From Prado023 sp963818445 (GTDB taxonomy: Bacteria > Actinomycetota > Actinomycetes > S36-B12 > CAIYMF01): 64,000 nt of DNA. Shown here one piece after another: positions 1-9,968 of the stretch. Below the pieces are notes generated by a model, which was given only the letters and a program-made list of their open reading frames with translations, was not told where the DNA came from and made no database searches. Every line of letters begins with the position of its first letter. The first letter of the stretch is position 1. The stretch is from assembly GCA_963818445.1 (NCBI GenBank), contig CAWFSG010000010.1:124001-188000 (forward strand). Direction: 5' to 3'. The position numbers were made by a program, and so were the translations under genes.

Positions 1-554
1 CCGACGGCGTCCTGGCCCTGGACAAGGCCGGCGCCCTGGACCCGGATGCTGCGCTGGCGGTGTCGTTCCTGTTCGGCTCGCAGGAGCTCTACGACTGGAT
101 CGACGGCAATCCGCGCGTGCGCATGGTCCGCACGGAGGCCAGCAACGATCCCGGGCTGATCGCCCAGCAGCCGCTGATGACCTCAGTGAACTCCGCCCTG
201 CAGGTGGACCTCTTCGCCCAGGCGAACGCCTCGCGCATCAACGCCCGGATCTACTCCGGGTTCGGCGGCCAGACGGACTTCATCGTCGGCGCCCTGCACG
301 CCCCGGGCGGCCAGGCGTTCATCGCCCTGCGCTCGTGGCACCCCAAGGCCAACGTCTCCACGATCGTGCCGCTGCTCGACGAGCCGGTGACCTCCTTCCA
401 GCACACGGCGGTGGTCACCGAACAGGGCGTCGCCGAGATCTGGGGCCGCTCCCAGGACGAGCAGGCGCACAACCTGATCACCCAGGCCGCACACCCGGAC
501 GTCCGCGAGGAGCTGTTCGAGGAGGCCGCGAACCTCGGCCTTCGGGTGGGCTGA
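1..554 (+). CDS. Acetyl-CoA hydrolase/transferase family protein, C-terminal part
   Basis: The frame is open from base 3, so the start lies outside the window and only about the last 183 residues are present. The sequence matches the C-terminal domain of the acetyl-CoA hydrolase / 4-hydroxybutyrate CoA-transferase family, with FLFGSQELYDWIDGNP, the stretch NSALQVDLFAQANAS and the glycine-rich YSGFGGQTDF. Family members move CoA between short-chain acids or hydrolyse acyl-CoA, using a catalytic glutamate. The exact substrate cannot be read from this fragment. The end FEEAANLGLRVG is a normal family end. An inverted repeat follows 66 bp downstream and could serve as terminator. Confidence 0.85.
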   Translation, partial: DGVLALDKAGALDPDAALAVSFLFGSQELYDWIDGNPRVRMVRTEASNDPGLIAQQPLMTSVNSALQVDLFAQANASRINARIYSGFGGQTDFIVGALHAPGGQAFIALRSWHPKANVSTIVPLLDEPVTSFQHTAVVTEQGVAEIWGRSQDEQAHNLITQAAHPDVREELFEEAANLGLRVG

Positions 555-620
555 CACCGATTCCCCGGGGGCGTGGCGCCTGCCGCCGCGCACGCGGGAC
601 ACGCCGACGTCGGATGTGAG

Positions 621-643
621 ATGGGACACGATCCGTGTCCCAT
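621..643. repeat. Perfect 10-bp inverted repeat, terminator or operator
   Basis: The arms ATGGGACACG and CGTGTCCCAT are separated by ATC. The repeat lies between the CoA-transferase stop and the secreted lysozyme-like gene, 47 bp before its start codon. It has no T-tract. A terminator for the first gene or an operator for the second are both possible. Confidence 0.5.
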
Positions 644-690
644 CCACGCGTGGTGGGCATGAACGAGGGACACCACCCCTCGGAGGACCC

Positions 691-1308
691 ATGAGCACCG
701 GCACCCTGATCAAGGTTGGCGCCGCCATCACGGCCACGGCCGCAGTGATCGCCGGCGGACCTGCGCTTGCCAACACCCTCGGCCTGGCCGACGACTCGGT
801 CGCCGCCATGCCCGCCTCCTGGGAGGCCCAGCGCGCCGTCGACGCCCGGAACGCCACCGCCAGTCATGAGGCCACGCTGGAGGCCGAGGCCGAGCGCAAG
901 GCCGCGGAGCGCAAGGCCAAGAAGGAGGCCGAGCGCAAGGCCGCGGAGAAGAAGCGTCGCGCGGCTGAGCAGCGTGCCGCGCGCGCCCGGGCCGCCACCG
1001 GCGGATCGCCGGCGCAGAACCGCGCCCTGGGCATGCAGATGTGCGCCGACAGGGGCTGGTCGGCCTCCCAGTGCAACGACCTGGGCACGCTCTGGCAGAA
1101 GGAGTCCGGCTGGAGCACCCGGGCCCACAACCCCTCCGGGGCGCACGGCATCCCGCAGGCGCTGCCCGGCTCGAAGATGGCGTCAGCCGGCCCGAACTGG
1201 CAGGGCAGCGCCCGCACCCAGATCGCCTGGGGGCTGGGCTACATCGAGAGCCGCTACGGCAATCCCAGCAACGCCCTTGCGCACTCCTACCGCACGGGCT
1301 GGTACTGA
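691..1308 (+). CDS. Secreted lysozyme-like (SLT fold) protein with helical linker
   Basis: The predicted protein has 205 aa. The ATG at 691 is preceded by GGAGG at 682-686, which decides the start over an upstream in-frame ATG at 616. Residues 1 to about 28 form a signal peptide ending ALA. Residues about 60-110 are a charged Ala/Glu/Lys/Arg helix, probably a coiled coil. The last 95 residues resemble the lysozyme-like domain of actinobacterial transglycosylases: LWQKESGW holds the candidate catalytic glutamate, followed by NPSGAHGIPQ and a C-terminal SYRTGWY. Two cysteines (MCADRG, SQCND) may form a disulfide. It probably cleaves peptidoglycan outside the membrane, but the substrate is inferred only. 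Confidence 0.8.
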   Translation: MSTGTLIKVGAAITATAAVIAGGPALANTLGLADDSVAAMPASWEAQRAVDARNATASHEATLEAEAERKAAERKAKKEAERKAAEKKRRAAEQRAARARAATGGSPAQNRALGMQMCADRGWSASQCNDLGTLWQKESGWSTRAHNPSGAHGIPQALPGSKMASAGPNWQGSARTQIAWGLGYIESRYGNPSNALAHSYRTGWY

Positions 1309-1328
1309 CCGGCAGGCCGAGCGACGAC

Positions 1329-3004
1329 TCAGCGGCCGGAGTCGGGCCCACCGGTCGAGTCCTGGGATCCGACCGGGGCGACCTGGTCCTCATCCTCCCG
1401 GCGCCCGACCGGCTTGGGCAGGGCGAGGGTGGCCAGCAGGCCGAGGAAGACGAACCCACCGGCCACATAGGCCGTGACCTGGACGGAGTCCGCGAAGGCC
1501 TGGGAGGCCGCCGACTGGACCTCAGGGCTCCCCGGCGGCTGGTCCAGGCTCGGGATGACCGTGCCTGCCGTGCTCTCGACGAGGTCAGCGACCTCCTGGG
1601 CCTGGGCCGTCGGGACTCCGACCTCCTCGACATGGGCCGCAGTCTGGGCGTTCAGCGAGACGAACAGCACGGTGCCCAGGATGGCCGTGCCCATCGCGGC
1701 ACCGATCTGGCGTGCGGTGCTCTGCGTCCCGGACGCCTGCCCGCTCTGGCGCACCGGGACGTCGGCGAGGATCAGGCCGGTGAGCTGGGCGCTGGCGTAT
1801 CCGACGCCCATGCCGTAGATGATCAGCCAGAACGCCATCACCCAGCCGGACGTGGTCGGAGAGATCGTTGCGCCGAGTCCGACGATGCCGATCACCTCGA
1901 GGCCCATGCCCATCCGGGCCACGAACCGGGCGCCGTACTTGTTGGCCAGCGAGGCCGCCGTCGGGGCTGAGACGAACGAGCCGATCGCCAGGGTCGCCAA
2001 CAGGGCGCCCGCACCCAGCGCGGTGTAGCCCAGGACGCTCTGCAGGAACAGCGGGAGCGAGAACAGGATGCCGAACTCGCCGAGGCTCACGATCAGCGCC
2101 GCGACCGACCCCAGGCCGAAGGTGGCGATCCGGAAGAGCGTGAAGTCGATCAGCGCGGACTTGCCGGCGCGGGTGCGCCGGGTCTCGACGAAGTACAGCA
2201 CCAGCAGGCACAGCAGCCCGAGCCACCAGCGCGATGAAGACCGGGGAGACAGCGCCGGCCGCGTACTCCCGGCCGAACAGGCTGGTGTCCTCCTCGACGC
2301 GGACCCACCCGTAGTTGCGGCCCTCGATCAGGCCGAAGACGATCAGGCCGATCCCCAGCGCCGAGAGGATCGCACCCCCGACGTCGAGGCCCTGGGTGTC
2401 GCCCGGGGTCCTTGCTCTCCGGGACGAAGCGCAGGGCGCCGACGATGACGATGATCCCGATCGGGACGTTGATCCAGAACGCCCACGTCCACGAGAAGTT
2501 GGTCGTCAGGTAGCCACCGACCAGTGGGCCGAGCGCGGCCATGCCGCCGATGATCGAGCCGTAGATGGCGAAGGCGATGTTGCGCGCCCTGCCTGCGTAG
2601 AGCGAGTTGACCAGGGACAGCGACGAGGGCGACATCATCGCCCCGCCGATCCCCTGCAGCGCCCGGGCGGTGATCAGGTGCTCGCCGGACTGCGAGGACG
2701 CCGCATAGATGCTGGCCAGGACGAACACCAGGGCGCCGAGGGTGAAGATCCGCCGCCGGCCGACCCGGTCGCCCACCCGGCCGAACACGATCAGCAGCGC
2801 AGCGAAGGTCAGTGAGTAGATCGCGTTGACCCACTCGGCGTCGATCGAGCTCAGGCCCAGGTCGGCGATCATCGAGGGCAGCGAGACGTTGACGATCGTC
2901 GCATCCATGATGATCAGGGCCGTGCCCATCCCGATGAAGAGCATCGGGATCCACCCGTGTGCGGGCTTCTCGATCGGGGTGGCGGGGCTCACGGCGGCGG
3001 TCAC
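1329..3004 (-). pseudogene. MFS drug exporter, DHA2 (EmrB/QacA) family, frameshifted twice
   Basis: The N-terminal half reads in one frame from a GTG at 3004. It has MFS motif A (GRVGDRVGRRRIF), the LQGIGGAMMSPSSLSLV helix and WINVPIG, typical of 14-helix DHA2 proton antiporters. After FVPESKD (near 2402) the frame moves by one base to DTQGLDVGGAILSALG. It moves again near 2228 to LLVLYFVETRRTRAG, and then runs to the stop at 1329. Both moves equal one extra base. A TAGGCT hexamer ends 8 nt before the GTG, so the transcript may be leaderless. If the two indels are sequencing errors, this is an intact exporter of about 558 aa. The substrate is unknown. Confidence 0.8.
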
Positions 3005-3052
3005 GGAAGCGGAGCCTATCGGCGGTCGGTCCCTCGTGCCGGCTGCGAACAA

Positions 3053-3089
3053 GGAGACGCCCCCAGGCTGCTCGCCTGGGGGCGTCTCC
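3053..3089 (-). terminator. Strong hairpin downstream of tRNA-Leu
   Basis: A perfect 16-bp stem (arms 3053-3068 and 3074-3089) with loop TGCTC starts directly after the CCA end of tRNA-Leu on the minus strand. The stem is very GC-rich and has no marked U-tract, as is usual in actinomycetes. Confidence 0.8.
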
Positions 3090-3090
3090 G

Positions 3091-3177
3091 TGGTGCGCGA
3101 GGGGGGAGTTGAACCCCCACACCCTTTCGAGTACACGGACCTGAACCGTGCGCGTCTGCCTATTCCGCCACTCGCGC
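3091..3177 (-). tRNA. tRNA-Leu (CAG)
   Basis: The minus strand folds into a class II cloverleaf. The acceptor GCGCGAG pairs with CTCGCGC, the anticodon stem CACGG/CCGTG holds loop TTCAGGT (anticodon CAG), the variable arm is long, and the T arm has TTCAACT. The 3' CCA is encoded (3091-3093), unlike the other four tRNAs in the window. Confidence 0.95.
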
Positions 3178-3256
3178 ATCACCACACCGAAACGGCATGA
3201 CAACACCCCCAATCGTACCGGGGTCGCCCACCGGCGGCCAAATCGCGGGGCGGGAC

Positions 3257-5089
3257 TCAGGTGGGCTGGACGCCGGCAGCTTCAGCGATGACACGGGTGT
3301 ACTCAGCCGCACCCTTGCCGGTCAGGTGGACCCCGTCCTTGACCATGTAGTCACGGTGGTCCTCGGAGGCCTTCGCCCAGTCGGCCACCGTCACGTTGGG
3401 GTAGTCCCTGGCGACGTCCGCGATGAGCGCGTTGTTGGGCTTCATCCACGACCGGGGGACCCGGACGTTGACCAGGACCACCTTCTGGGCGCCCCTCAGC
3501 CCGTCGAGCATCCCGCGCAACTGCTCCTCGGTCACGATGCCGTTGTTCCCGACGTGCAGGATGACCGTGTCGCGCATCTGCCCGCTGCTCACCTGGCGGG
3601 TGATCGCCGACAGGACGTCGGCAGCCTGGGTGGCGACCTTGGCGTGCAGGTCCAGGTTGAACGTGTCGCTCTCGAGTGCGCCCGAGGCCCCGAGCATCAC
3701 CGAGTCGCCGAAGGCCGTCACCTTGGCCCGGGGATCCCGGTCCTCGGCCTCGGCCATCCGGAGGAAGTCCTTCTCCAGCGGCGCGCGGGCCGGGGCCAGT
3801 GCCGCGAACTGCTCTGCGGTCATTCCACCGGCCGCGGCAGCCGGAGCCGGTGCAGTGATGACCCGGAAGCCGGTGAACATGACCACGACAGCCACGGCCG
3901 CCACCGACGCCAGCAGCGCCGGGCTCGGCTGCGGCAGGTCGCCGTCCCGGACGCGTCGCCAGCCACGGGCCAGTGCCCCCCGGCGGACCGGCATCTCCAG
4001 GTATCGGTAGCTCAGCTCGGCGATCCCGAGGAGCAGACCCAGGCGCAGGACGAGGGCCAGGACGCCGTCCACCGGGATGTCGACCCCGGGGCGGGTGATG
4101 AGGAACAGTGGCCAGTGCCAGAGGTAGATGCCGTAGGAGCGCTCACCGATCCACCGCATCGGCCGCATGCCGAGCCACGTGCCGAACAGCACACCCCTGT
4201 GGCTGGCCGCAGCCACGACCACGGCCGAGACGAGGGCCACCACGAGGAACCCGCCGCGGTAGAGGAACGTCGAGAACTCCCCGAGCCCCGTGAACATCAG
4301 GACCAGCAGGAGCAGCCCGACCACCCCGGCACCGGTGATCACCATCCGAGCCTGACGGGGCAGGACCGGCGACGTGCGCCCCGGCCGCCAGACGACCGCC
4401 AGGGCGGCCCCGACGAAGACGCCCATCGCATGCGTGTCGGTGCCGAAGTAGAGCCGGCTGGGGTCGGCAGCGCCCGGCATGTCGCCGACGAACGAGCCGA
4501 CGGTCATCGCCAGCGTCGACAGCAGCGCCCCGCCGAGCGCGACGAGCCCCACCGCACGCGCCCCCCGCCAGCGATACGCGAACAGGGCGATCGCGGGCCA
4601 GAAGATGTAGAACTGCTCCTCGACCGCCAGCGACCACAGGTGCTTGAGCATCGGGGGCCGGCCGATGAACTCGAAGTACGAGGTCTCGGTGAAGATGGCC
4701 AACCAGTTGGAGTAGTAGAACAGCGCGCCGGGCAGGTCGCGGCGGAACGCCGCTGCCCCGTCATAGGCGACCGTGGCCACCAGCAGCGCGGTCACGGCCA
4801 GCACCGCGATCAGGGCGGGCAGCAGCCTGCGGGCACGGCGGATGTAGAAGCTCTTGAAGTCGATTCCCCCGGAGCGGTCGAGCTCGACCAGCAGCAACGA
4901 GGTGATCAGGAAGCCGGAGAGGACGAAGAACACGTCCACGCCGAGGAAGCCGCCGGGGATCCACGCGACATCCGCGTGGTAGAGGACCACCGCGATGACG
5001 GCGACCGCGCGCAGGCCGTCGAGTCCCACGAGGTGCGGCAGTGCCGGACGTCTGACGGTGCGGCGCTGCCGGGTGAGAGTCCCGGACAT
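3257..5089 (-). CDS. Membrane O-acyltransferase with SGNH domain (OatA-like)
   Basis: The predicted protein has 610 aa. The ATG at 5089 follows AGGAAGGA. The N-terminal about 380 residues form an acyltransferase-3 domain with ten or more membrane helices, starting with GLDGLRAVAVIAVVLYH and containing FFVLSGFLIT and LWSLAVEEQFYIFWP. After one more helix, an extracytoplasmic SGNH hydrolase-like domain follows, with GDSVMLGAS (nucleophile Ser near 461) and DGVHLTGKG near the C-terminus. This architecture is known for enzymes that pass acetyl groups across the membrane to peptidoglycan or other surface glycans. The acceptor here is not known. The gene stands alone between tRNA-Leu and pcnA. Confidence 0.88.
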   Translation of the reverse strand: MSGTLTRQRRTVRRPALPHLVGLDGLRAVAVIAVVLYHADVAWIPGGFLGVDVFFVLSGFLITSLLLVELDRSGGIDFKSFYIRRARRLLPALIAVLAVTALLVATVAYDGAAAFRRDLPGALFYYSNWLAIFTETSYFEFIGRPPMLKHLWSLAVEEQFYIFWPAIALFAYRWRGARAVGLVALGGALLSTLAMTVGSFVGDMPGAADPSRLYFGTDTHAMGVFVGAALAVVWRPGRTSPVLPRQARMVITGAGVVGLLLLVLMFTGLGEFSTFLYRGGFLVVALVSAVVVAAASHRGVLFGTWLGMRPMRWIGERSYGIYLWHWPLFLITRPGVDIPVDGVLALVLRLGLLLGIAELSYRYLEMPVRRGALARGWRRVRDGDLPQPSPALLASVAAVAVVVMFTGFRVITAPAPAAAAGGMTAEQFAALAPARAPLEKDFLRMAEAEDRDPRAKVTAFGDSVMLGASGALESDTFNLDLHAKVATQAADVLSAITRQVSSGQMRDTVILHVGNNGIVTEEQLRGMLDGLRGAQKVVLVNVRVPRSWMKPNNALIADVARDYPNVTVADWAKASEDHRDYMVKDGVHLTGKGAAEYTRVIAEAAGVQPT

Positions 5090-5244
5090 GACGGTTCCTT
5101 CCTGCAGCGCCCCGGCTCGACCCTGCCGCGGTGCCTGGACACATTGAACCCCACCCGTCCGACATCGCCGGGGAGGCCGGCCCACGCGGGCGGCGCGTCG
5201 CGGATCAGCCCGTGGCGAACGCCGCACTGCTCCGGGCGGTGTCC

Positions 5245-6702
5245 TCAGGCAGGGGTTCGCCCCGCCCACCACCGACGCAGTTCCTGCTCCGCGCGCTCCC
5301 GACCCAGGGGCCCCTCGTCGAGGCGCCGCTCCATGAGCCATCGGTAGGCCTCGCCGACCTCGCGACCGGGACCGATCCCCAGGATCCCCATGATCTCGTT
5401 GCCGTCAAGGTCCGGTCGGATGGACGCGAGCTCCTCGGCCTCGGCGAGCTCCTCGATGCGCTGCTCGAGGTGGTCATAGGTGCGCCGCAGGGCTGCTGCC
5501 TTGCGGGGGTTGCGGGTGGTGCAGTCCGCGCGCGTCAGCTTGTGCAGCGCGACCAGCTGGTCCCCCGCGTCGCGGACGTAGCGACGCACCGCTGCGTCGG
5601 TCCACTCGCCGCTGCCGTAGCCGTGGAAGCGCAGGTGCAGCTCGACCAGCGTGGAGACCTCGTCGACGACGGCCTTGGGGTAGCGCAGGGCCGTCAGCCG
5701 CTTGCGGGTCAGCTTCGCACCGACCACCTCGTGGTGGTGGAAGCTCACCCGACCGCCGTGCTCGAAGCGGCGGGTGCGCGGCTTGCCGATGTCGTGCAGC
5801 AGCGCGGCCAGGCGCAGGACGAGGTCCGGCGGGCAGGCGGGCTCGTGCGAGGTCTCCAGGTCGATGGCCTGGTCCAGCACGATCAGGGAGTGCTCGTAGA
5901 CGTCCTTGTGCCGGTGGTGCTCGTCGATCTCCAGGCGCAGGGCTGGCAGCTCGGGCAGCACGTGATCGGCCAGGCCGGTGTCGACCATCAGCTCGAGGCC
6001 CATCCGGGGCACCTCGGTGAGCAGCAGCTTGGACAGCTCGTCACGGACCCGCTCCGCGGACACCATGGTGATCCGCTCGGCCATCTCGGTCATGGCTGCC
6101 AGGACCTCCGGGGCCACCGACACGCCCAGCTGGGCGACGAACCGTGCAGCCCGCATCATCCTCAGCGGGTCGTCGGCGAAGGACTCCTCGGCAGTGGCGG
6201 GCGTGCGCAGCGTGTGGGCCGCGAGGTCGGCCAACCCGTCGAAGGGATCCACGAACGCGCGGTCGGGCAGCGTCACCGCCATGGCGTTGATCGTGAAGTC
6301 CCTTCGGCGGAGGTCCTCGAGCAGGGAGTCGCCGTAGGTCACCTCGGGCTTGCGCGTGGTGCGGTCGTACGCGTCGCTGCGGTAGGTCGTGATCTCGAAG
6401 CTGTGCTCGCCGCGGCGCGCCCCCACGGTGCCGAACTCGATGCCGATGTCCCACACGGCATCGGCCCAGCCCTCGAGCACGGCCAGCGTCTGCTCGGGAT
6501 GCGCCGAGGTGGCCAGGTCGAGGTCCACGTGCCGACCCAGCAGGACGGCGTCGCGCACGGAGCCCCCCACGAGGGCGACCTCGTGACCGGCCGCGGTCAT
6601 CCGACCTGCCAGGTCGACGAGTTCCGGGATCTCGTCGAGCAGGTCATCGATGCGCATGCGGCTCGCAGCTGCGAGCGCCGCGCGGGGAGGGACGTCGGGC
6701 AC
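5245..6702 (-). CDS. pcnA: CCA-adding / poly(A) polymerase family nucleotidyltransferase
   Basis: The predicted protein has 485 aa. GGSVRDAVL followed by DLDLAT is the class II nucleotidyltransferase signature (two catalytic Asp). RRDFTINAMA and the RMMRAARF arm follow, then an HD domain with LLHDIGKP. Actinobacteria usually carry this single enzyme here for tRNA CCA addition, which fits four of five tRNAs in the window lacking an encoded CCA. I chose GTG 6702, because TAGGCT lies 8 nt upstream and homologues carry a short leader. ATG 6657 is the alternative. It is divergent from the Nudix gene with a shared 36-bp gap. Confidence 0.9.
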   Translation of the reverse strand: MPDVPPRAALAAASRMRIDDLLDEIPELVDLAGRMTAAGHEVALVGGSVRDAVLLGRHVDLDLATSAHPEQTLAVLEGWADAVWDIGIEFGTVGARRGEHSFEITTYRSDAYDRTTRKPEVTYGDSLLEDLRRRDFTINAMAVTLPDRAFVDPFDGLADLAAHTLRTPATAEESFADDPLRMMRAARFVAQLGVSVAPEVLAAMTEMAERITMVSAERVRDELSKLLLTEVPRMGLELMVDTGLADHVLPELPALRLEIDEHHRHKDVYEHSLIVLDQAIDLETSHEPACPPDLVLRLAALLHDIGKPRTRRFEHGGRVSFHHHEVVGAKLTRKRLTALRYPKAVVDEVSTLVELHLRFHGYGSGEWTDAAVRRYVRDAGDQLVALHKLTRADCTTRNPRKAAALRRTYDHLEQRIEELAEAEELASIRPDLDGNEIMGILGIGPGREVGEAYRWLMERRLDEGPLGRERAEQELRRWWAGRTPA

Positions 6703-6710
6703 GGGCCGAT

Positions 6711-6731
6711 AGCCTACGTGGCCGCTATCCT
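6711..6731. promoter_or_regulatory. Divergent leaderless promoters for pcnA and the Nudix gene
   Basis: On the minus strand TAGGCT (6711-6716) lies 8 nt from the pcnA GTG. On the plus strand TATCCT (6726-6731) lies 7 nt from the Nudix ATG. With a start site 6 to 7 nt after a -10 box, both transcripts would begin at or next to the start codon. Confidence 0.55.
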
Positions 6732-6738
6732 GACCAGC

Positions 6739-7731
6739 ATGTCCACGCCGCCGACCCCTGTGCCGCCGCCGCGGCGCGAGGGACGCCGGTTCGCCATCCC
6801 CACCCCGGCTGACCTGCGCCATCCGGGGTCGCGACGCCGCCCGCCCACCCCCGAGGAGGAGCTGGACGACGCGCCGGACACTGCCGCGGCGGCCCCCGCG
6901 CAGCCGGACCCGGACCCATCGCCGGATGCTGCGACCACCGAGCCGGACACCCAGGAGCCCGCGGGTGCCGCGCCCGCCCCGGGGGACACCAGTGCCCTCG
7001 CGCCGCCAGCCCCACGCAGTGGTGGGCCCACCCCGGGAACCCTGCCACGCCGTGGTCGGCCCCCCGTGGCAGCCGGCGACCCTGCGGCCCTCCCGGCACC
7101 AGCCGCGCAGGAGACGGCCCCCGATGCGGCGCTCGGACCCGACACGCCCCTCGCAGGCGAGGCGGATCAGGCCGCCCCCGAGCAGGACGAGGACGCCGGC
7201 GAGGGTGTCCGGCGGATGTTCCCCAACCCCGCCACCCTGATGGCCGCCGGGCGTGGCGTGCGCAAGGTGCGCCCCGGCGGGCTGCGAGGCCGGCGGCTGC
7301 CCAAGGTCGAGGAGACCTCCGCCGGGGGCGTGGTGCTCGACCTGTCCAGTGACCCCCCGGCCGTCGCCCTGATCGCACGCCACGACCGTCGCTCGCGCCT
7401 GCTGTGGAGCCTGCCCAAGGGCCACGTCGAGGAGGGTGAGACCCCGGAGCAGGCGGCGCTGCGCGAGGTCTTCGAGGAGACCGGGCTCGTCGGCCGGATC
7501 GTGGCACCCCTGGGGGTGATCGACTTCTGGTTCGTGGTCGAGGACAAGCGGATCCACAAGACCGTCCACCACTACGTCATCGAGGCGGTCGGCGGTGAGC
7601 TGTCCGACGAGGACGTCGAGGTCGAGGCGGTGGAGTGGATCCCGTTCCACCAGGTGGTGCGCAAGCTCGCCTATGGCGATGAGCGCCGACTCGTCGAGAA
7701 GGTCCCGCAGATCGTCCCGGGAGTGAAGTGA
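6739..7731 (+). CDS. Nudix hydrolase with long disordered N-terminus
   Basis: The predicted protein has 330 aa. Residues 1 to about 180 are Pro/Ala/Asp-rich and look disordered. The C-terminal Nudix domain carries GHVEEGETPEQAALREVFEE, which matches the Nudix box. Members split nucleoside diphosphates linked to another moiety; the equivalent near-origin gene in mycobacteria is called mutT4. The substrate here is not known. The gene overlaps the next one by GTGA (7728-7731), so translation is probably coupled. The N-terminal tail is longer than in the mycobacterial protein. Confidence 0.88.
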   Translation: MSTPPTPVPPPRREGRRFAIPTPADLRHPGSRRRPPTPEEELDDAPDTAAAAPAQPDPDPSPDAATTEPDTQEPAGAAPAPGDTSALAPPAPRSGGPTPGTLPRRGRPPVAAGDPAALPAPAAQETAPDAALGPDTPLAGEADQAAPEQDEDAGEGVRRMFPNPATLMAAGRGVRKVRPGGLRGRRLPKVEETSAGGVVLDLSSDPPAVALIARHDRRSRLLWSLPKGHVEEGETPEQAALREVFEETGLVGRIVAPLGVIDFWFVVEDKRIHKTVHHYVIEAVGGELSDEDVEVEAVEWIPFHQVVRKLAYGDERRLVEKVPQIVPGVK

Positions 7732-9968
7732 CCCGGCGGGCCGGGTTGCGCCCAGCCGGGGCGCTCCTGGCCGTGGCCTCCCTGCTCGCGAGCACGCCCA
7801 GCGTCACCGCCACCACAGGGAACGCCGCCGGACCCACGACCGTCGTGCCCACGACCGCCGTGCCAGCGACCGTCGTGGCCGCGCCGACCGCGGAACGGCC
7901 CCCGCTCGGCGCCGGCGCGCTGAACGTCCGGATCACCAGCCTGGCCCCGGCGATCCCGGAGCCGGGCGACGAGCTGACCGTGACGGGCACCATCACCAAC
8001 ACCTCCGATGCCCCCGTGCGCGACATCTCTGCGCGGCTGCGGGTGTCCCCCACGCCCCTGGTCAACCGCGATGAGATCCCCGAGGTCCTGGCCGGGGCCG
8101 GACAACGCCTCGGCGAGCCGATCGTCGGCTCCGACGACGTGGTGGCCGACGAGCTGACCCCGGGGCAGTCCCAACCCTTCGAGGTGCGCGCCGACGTCGA
8201 TGACCTCGGGTTCGCCGGCGCGGGGGCCTATGTCACGGGCGTCGAGGTGCTGGGGGACTCGGGGGCCGGGACGGTGCGTCAGGACCTGGACCGCACGTTC
8301 CTTCCCTGGTGGCCCACGGACACCTCGGTCGAGCCGCTGCTGCTGACCACGATCTGGCCCCTCACCGGCGCGCCCCTGCGGGATGCCGAGGGCGTGCTCC
8401 TGACCGAGGACACAGCCCTGCAGATGTCCCCCGCGGGCCGGCTGTCACGGCTGCTCGACGCGGCTGCGGCTGACCCTGGGTCCGTGTCCCTGGTGGTCGA
8501 TCCGGAGGTGGTCCAGTCAGCAGCCGACCTGGCTGACGGGTACCAGGTGCGCCGCCCCGACGGCGACGTCGAGCCGGGGACGCGCCGCCGTGAGGTGGCC
8601 GACTGGCTCGACTCGCTGACAGCAGCACTGGCAGCACCCGGAGCCGATGCCTCGGGCTCCCTGTACGCCTGGCCGGACATCGATGCCGCCCGACGAGGCA
8701 GGGTCCTGTCGACTGCCCTGCGCCAGCGTCCCCGCATCGACGAGGCGACCCGGGAGATCCTCGGCGCGCCGCTTCGCAGCTCGGTCGTCCTCGCCCCCGG
8801 GGGTGTCGCCCAGCCGAACACCCTGGCTGCGATTGCGGCCGCCAGGGTTCGGGTGGTTGTGCTCAGCGACCGAGCAGCCCCTCTGGACGTGCCGACCTAC
8901 TTCACCCCGAGCGGGAACGTGGTCCTGCCCACTGCCGACGGCGACCTCCCGGCACTGCTGCTCGACTCAGGACTGGCAGGGACGCTGGCCCTGCCGATGG
9001 GCACCCCGGCCGAGCAGACGGCGGTGCGCCAGGCCCTGCTCGCCCAGACCCTGGTGACAGCCGTCGAGCTCCCCGAGACGCAGCGCCTCCTGGTGACCGG
9101 CCCCGACCCGGGCTGGGATCCACCGGCCGGGGCCGCCGACATGGTGCTCAGCGCCCTGACGGGGGCTCCCTGGGTCTCGCCGACCTCCCTGGCCGACGCA
9201 CTGGCCCGCGAGCCGAGCTCACTTCCCCGGGAACTCCTGGGGCCCACTGCGGAGCAGGTGGCCCAGGAGCTGCCCGCCACGCATGTGGCCCAGGTGCGGG
9301 ACCAGTACCGGGACCTGACGCAGTACGCCGGCGTGGTCACCGACCCCGCGGTCATCCCCGAGGTCACCCGGACCGCCCCCACCCGCGGCCTCGGCGCCTG
9401 GTTCCGGACCCATCCCGAGGCCCGCACCGACCTGGCCGGGATCGTCGACGACCAGGTGCGCGGCCTCATCGAGTCGGTCCGGGTGGTCTCCAGCGGCTCC
9501 ATCACTGTGTCGGGCGCATCGGGGACCATCCCGATCACCATCGAGAACGCCGGGCCCACGGAGGTGACTGTCGGCCTCGAACTCAGCGCCACGCCCTCCC
9601 AGTTGTTCTCCGCCGACCCCGTCGAGCCGTTCACGATCGCCCCCGAGCGACGCAGCTCCGTGGAGGTGACCGCACAGGTCGCGGCGGCCGGGCCGATCCC
9701 CGTGACGATCCAGTTGCTCACGGCCGAGGGCGACCCCTTCGGAGAGCCCGGTCAACTCGTCGTCGAGTCCGCCGCCTACGCCAATGCCGCCCGGGTCCTG
9801 GTCCAGGTCGCACTGGGAGCCCTGGTACTGGCCGTCGCGGTCCACGGTGTCCGCCGGGCCCGTCGCCGGCGACGCACCCGCGGCACCGGGGTCCGGAGCC
9901 CGACGCATCACCGACCCCCGCCGCCACCGCCGTGGCCTCACCGGGCGGCGAGTCGCACGAGGGTGCAC
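7728..9968 (+). CDS. DUF6049 family exported protein, upstream of murJ
   Basis: The GTG start overlaps the Nudix stop. There is a signal peptide in residues 1 to about 30, a long extracytoplasmic part with NVRITSLAPAIPEPGDELTV near the start, an Ig-like region, and one C-terminal helix (VLVQVALGALVLAVAV) followed by a basic tail. The family sits between Nudix and murJ in many actinomycetes and has no known function. No stop separates it from murJ in this frame. One base over, a frame ends in TGA at 9970-9972, overlapping the murJ ATG as ATGA. A one-base insertion near 9860-9920 is therefore the likely cause of the apparent fusion. Confidence 0.8.

Noticed and set aside
3197..5347. Long open frame of 716 codons opposite the acyltransferase
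   Set aside because: Its product is rich in Arg, Gly, Asp and His with no domain. It mirrors the true gene on the other strand, a usual effect of high GC.
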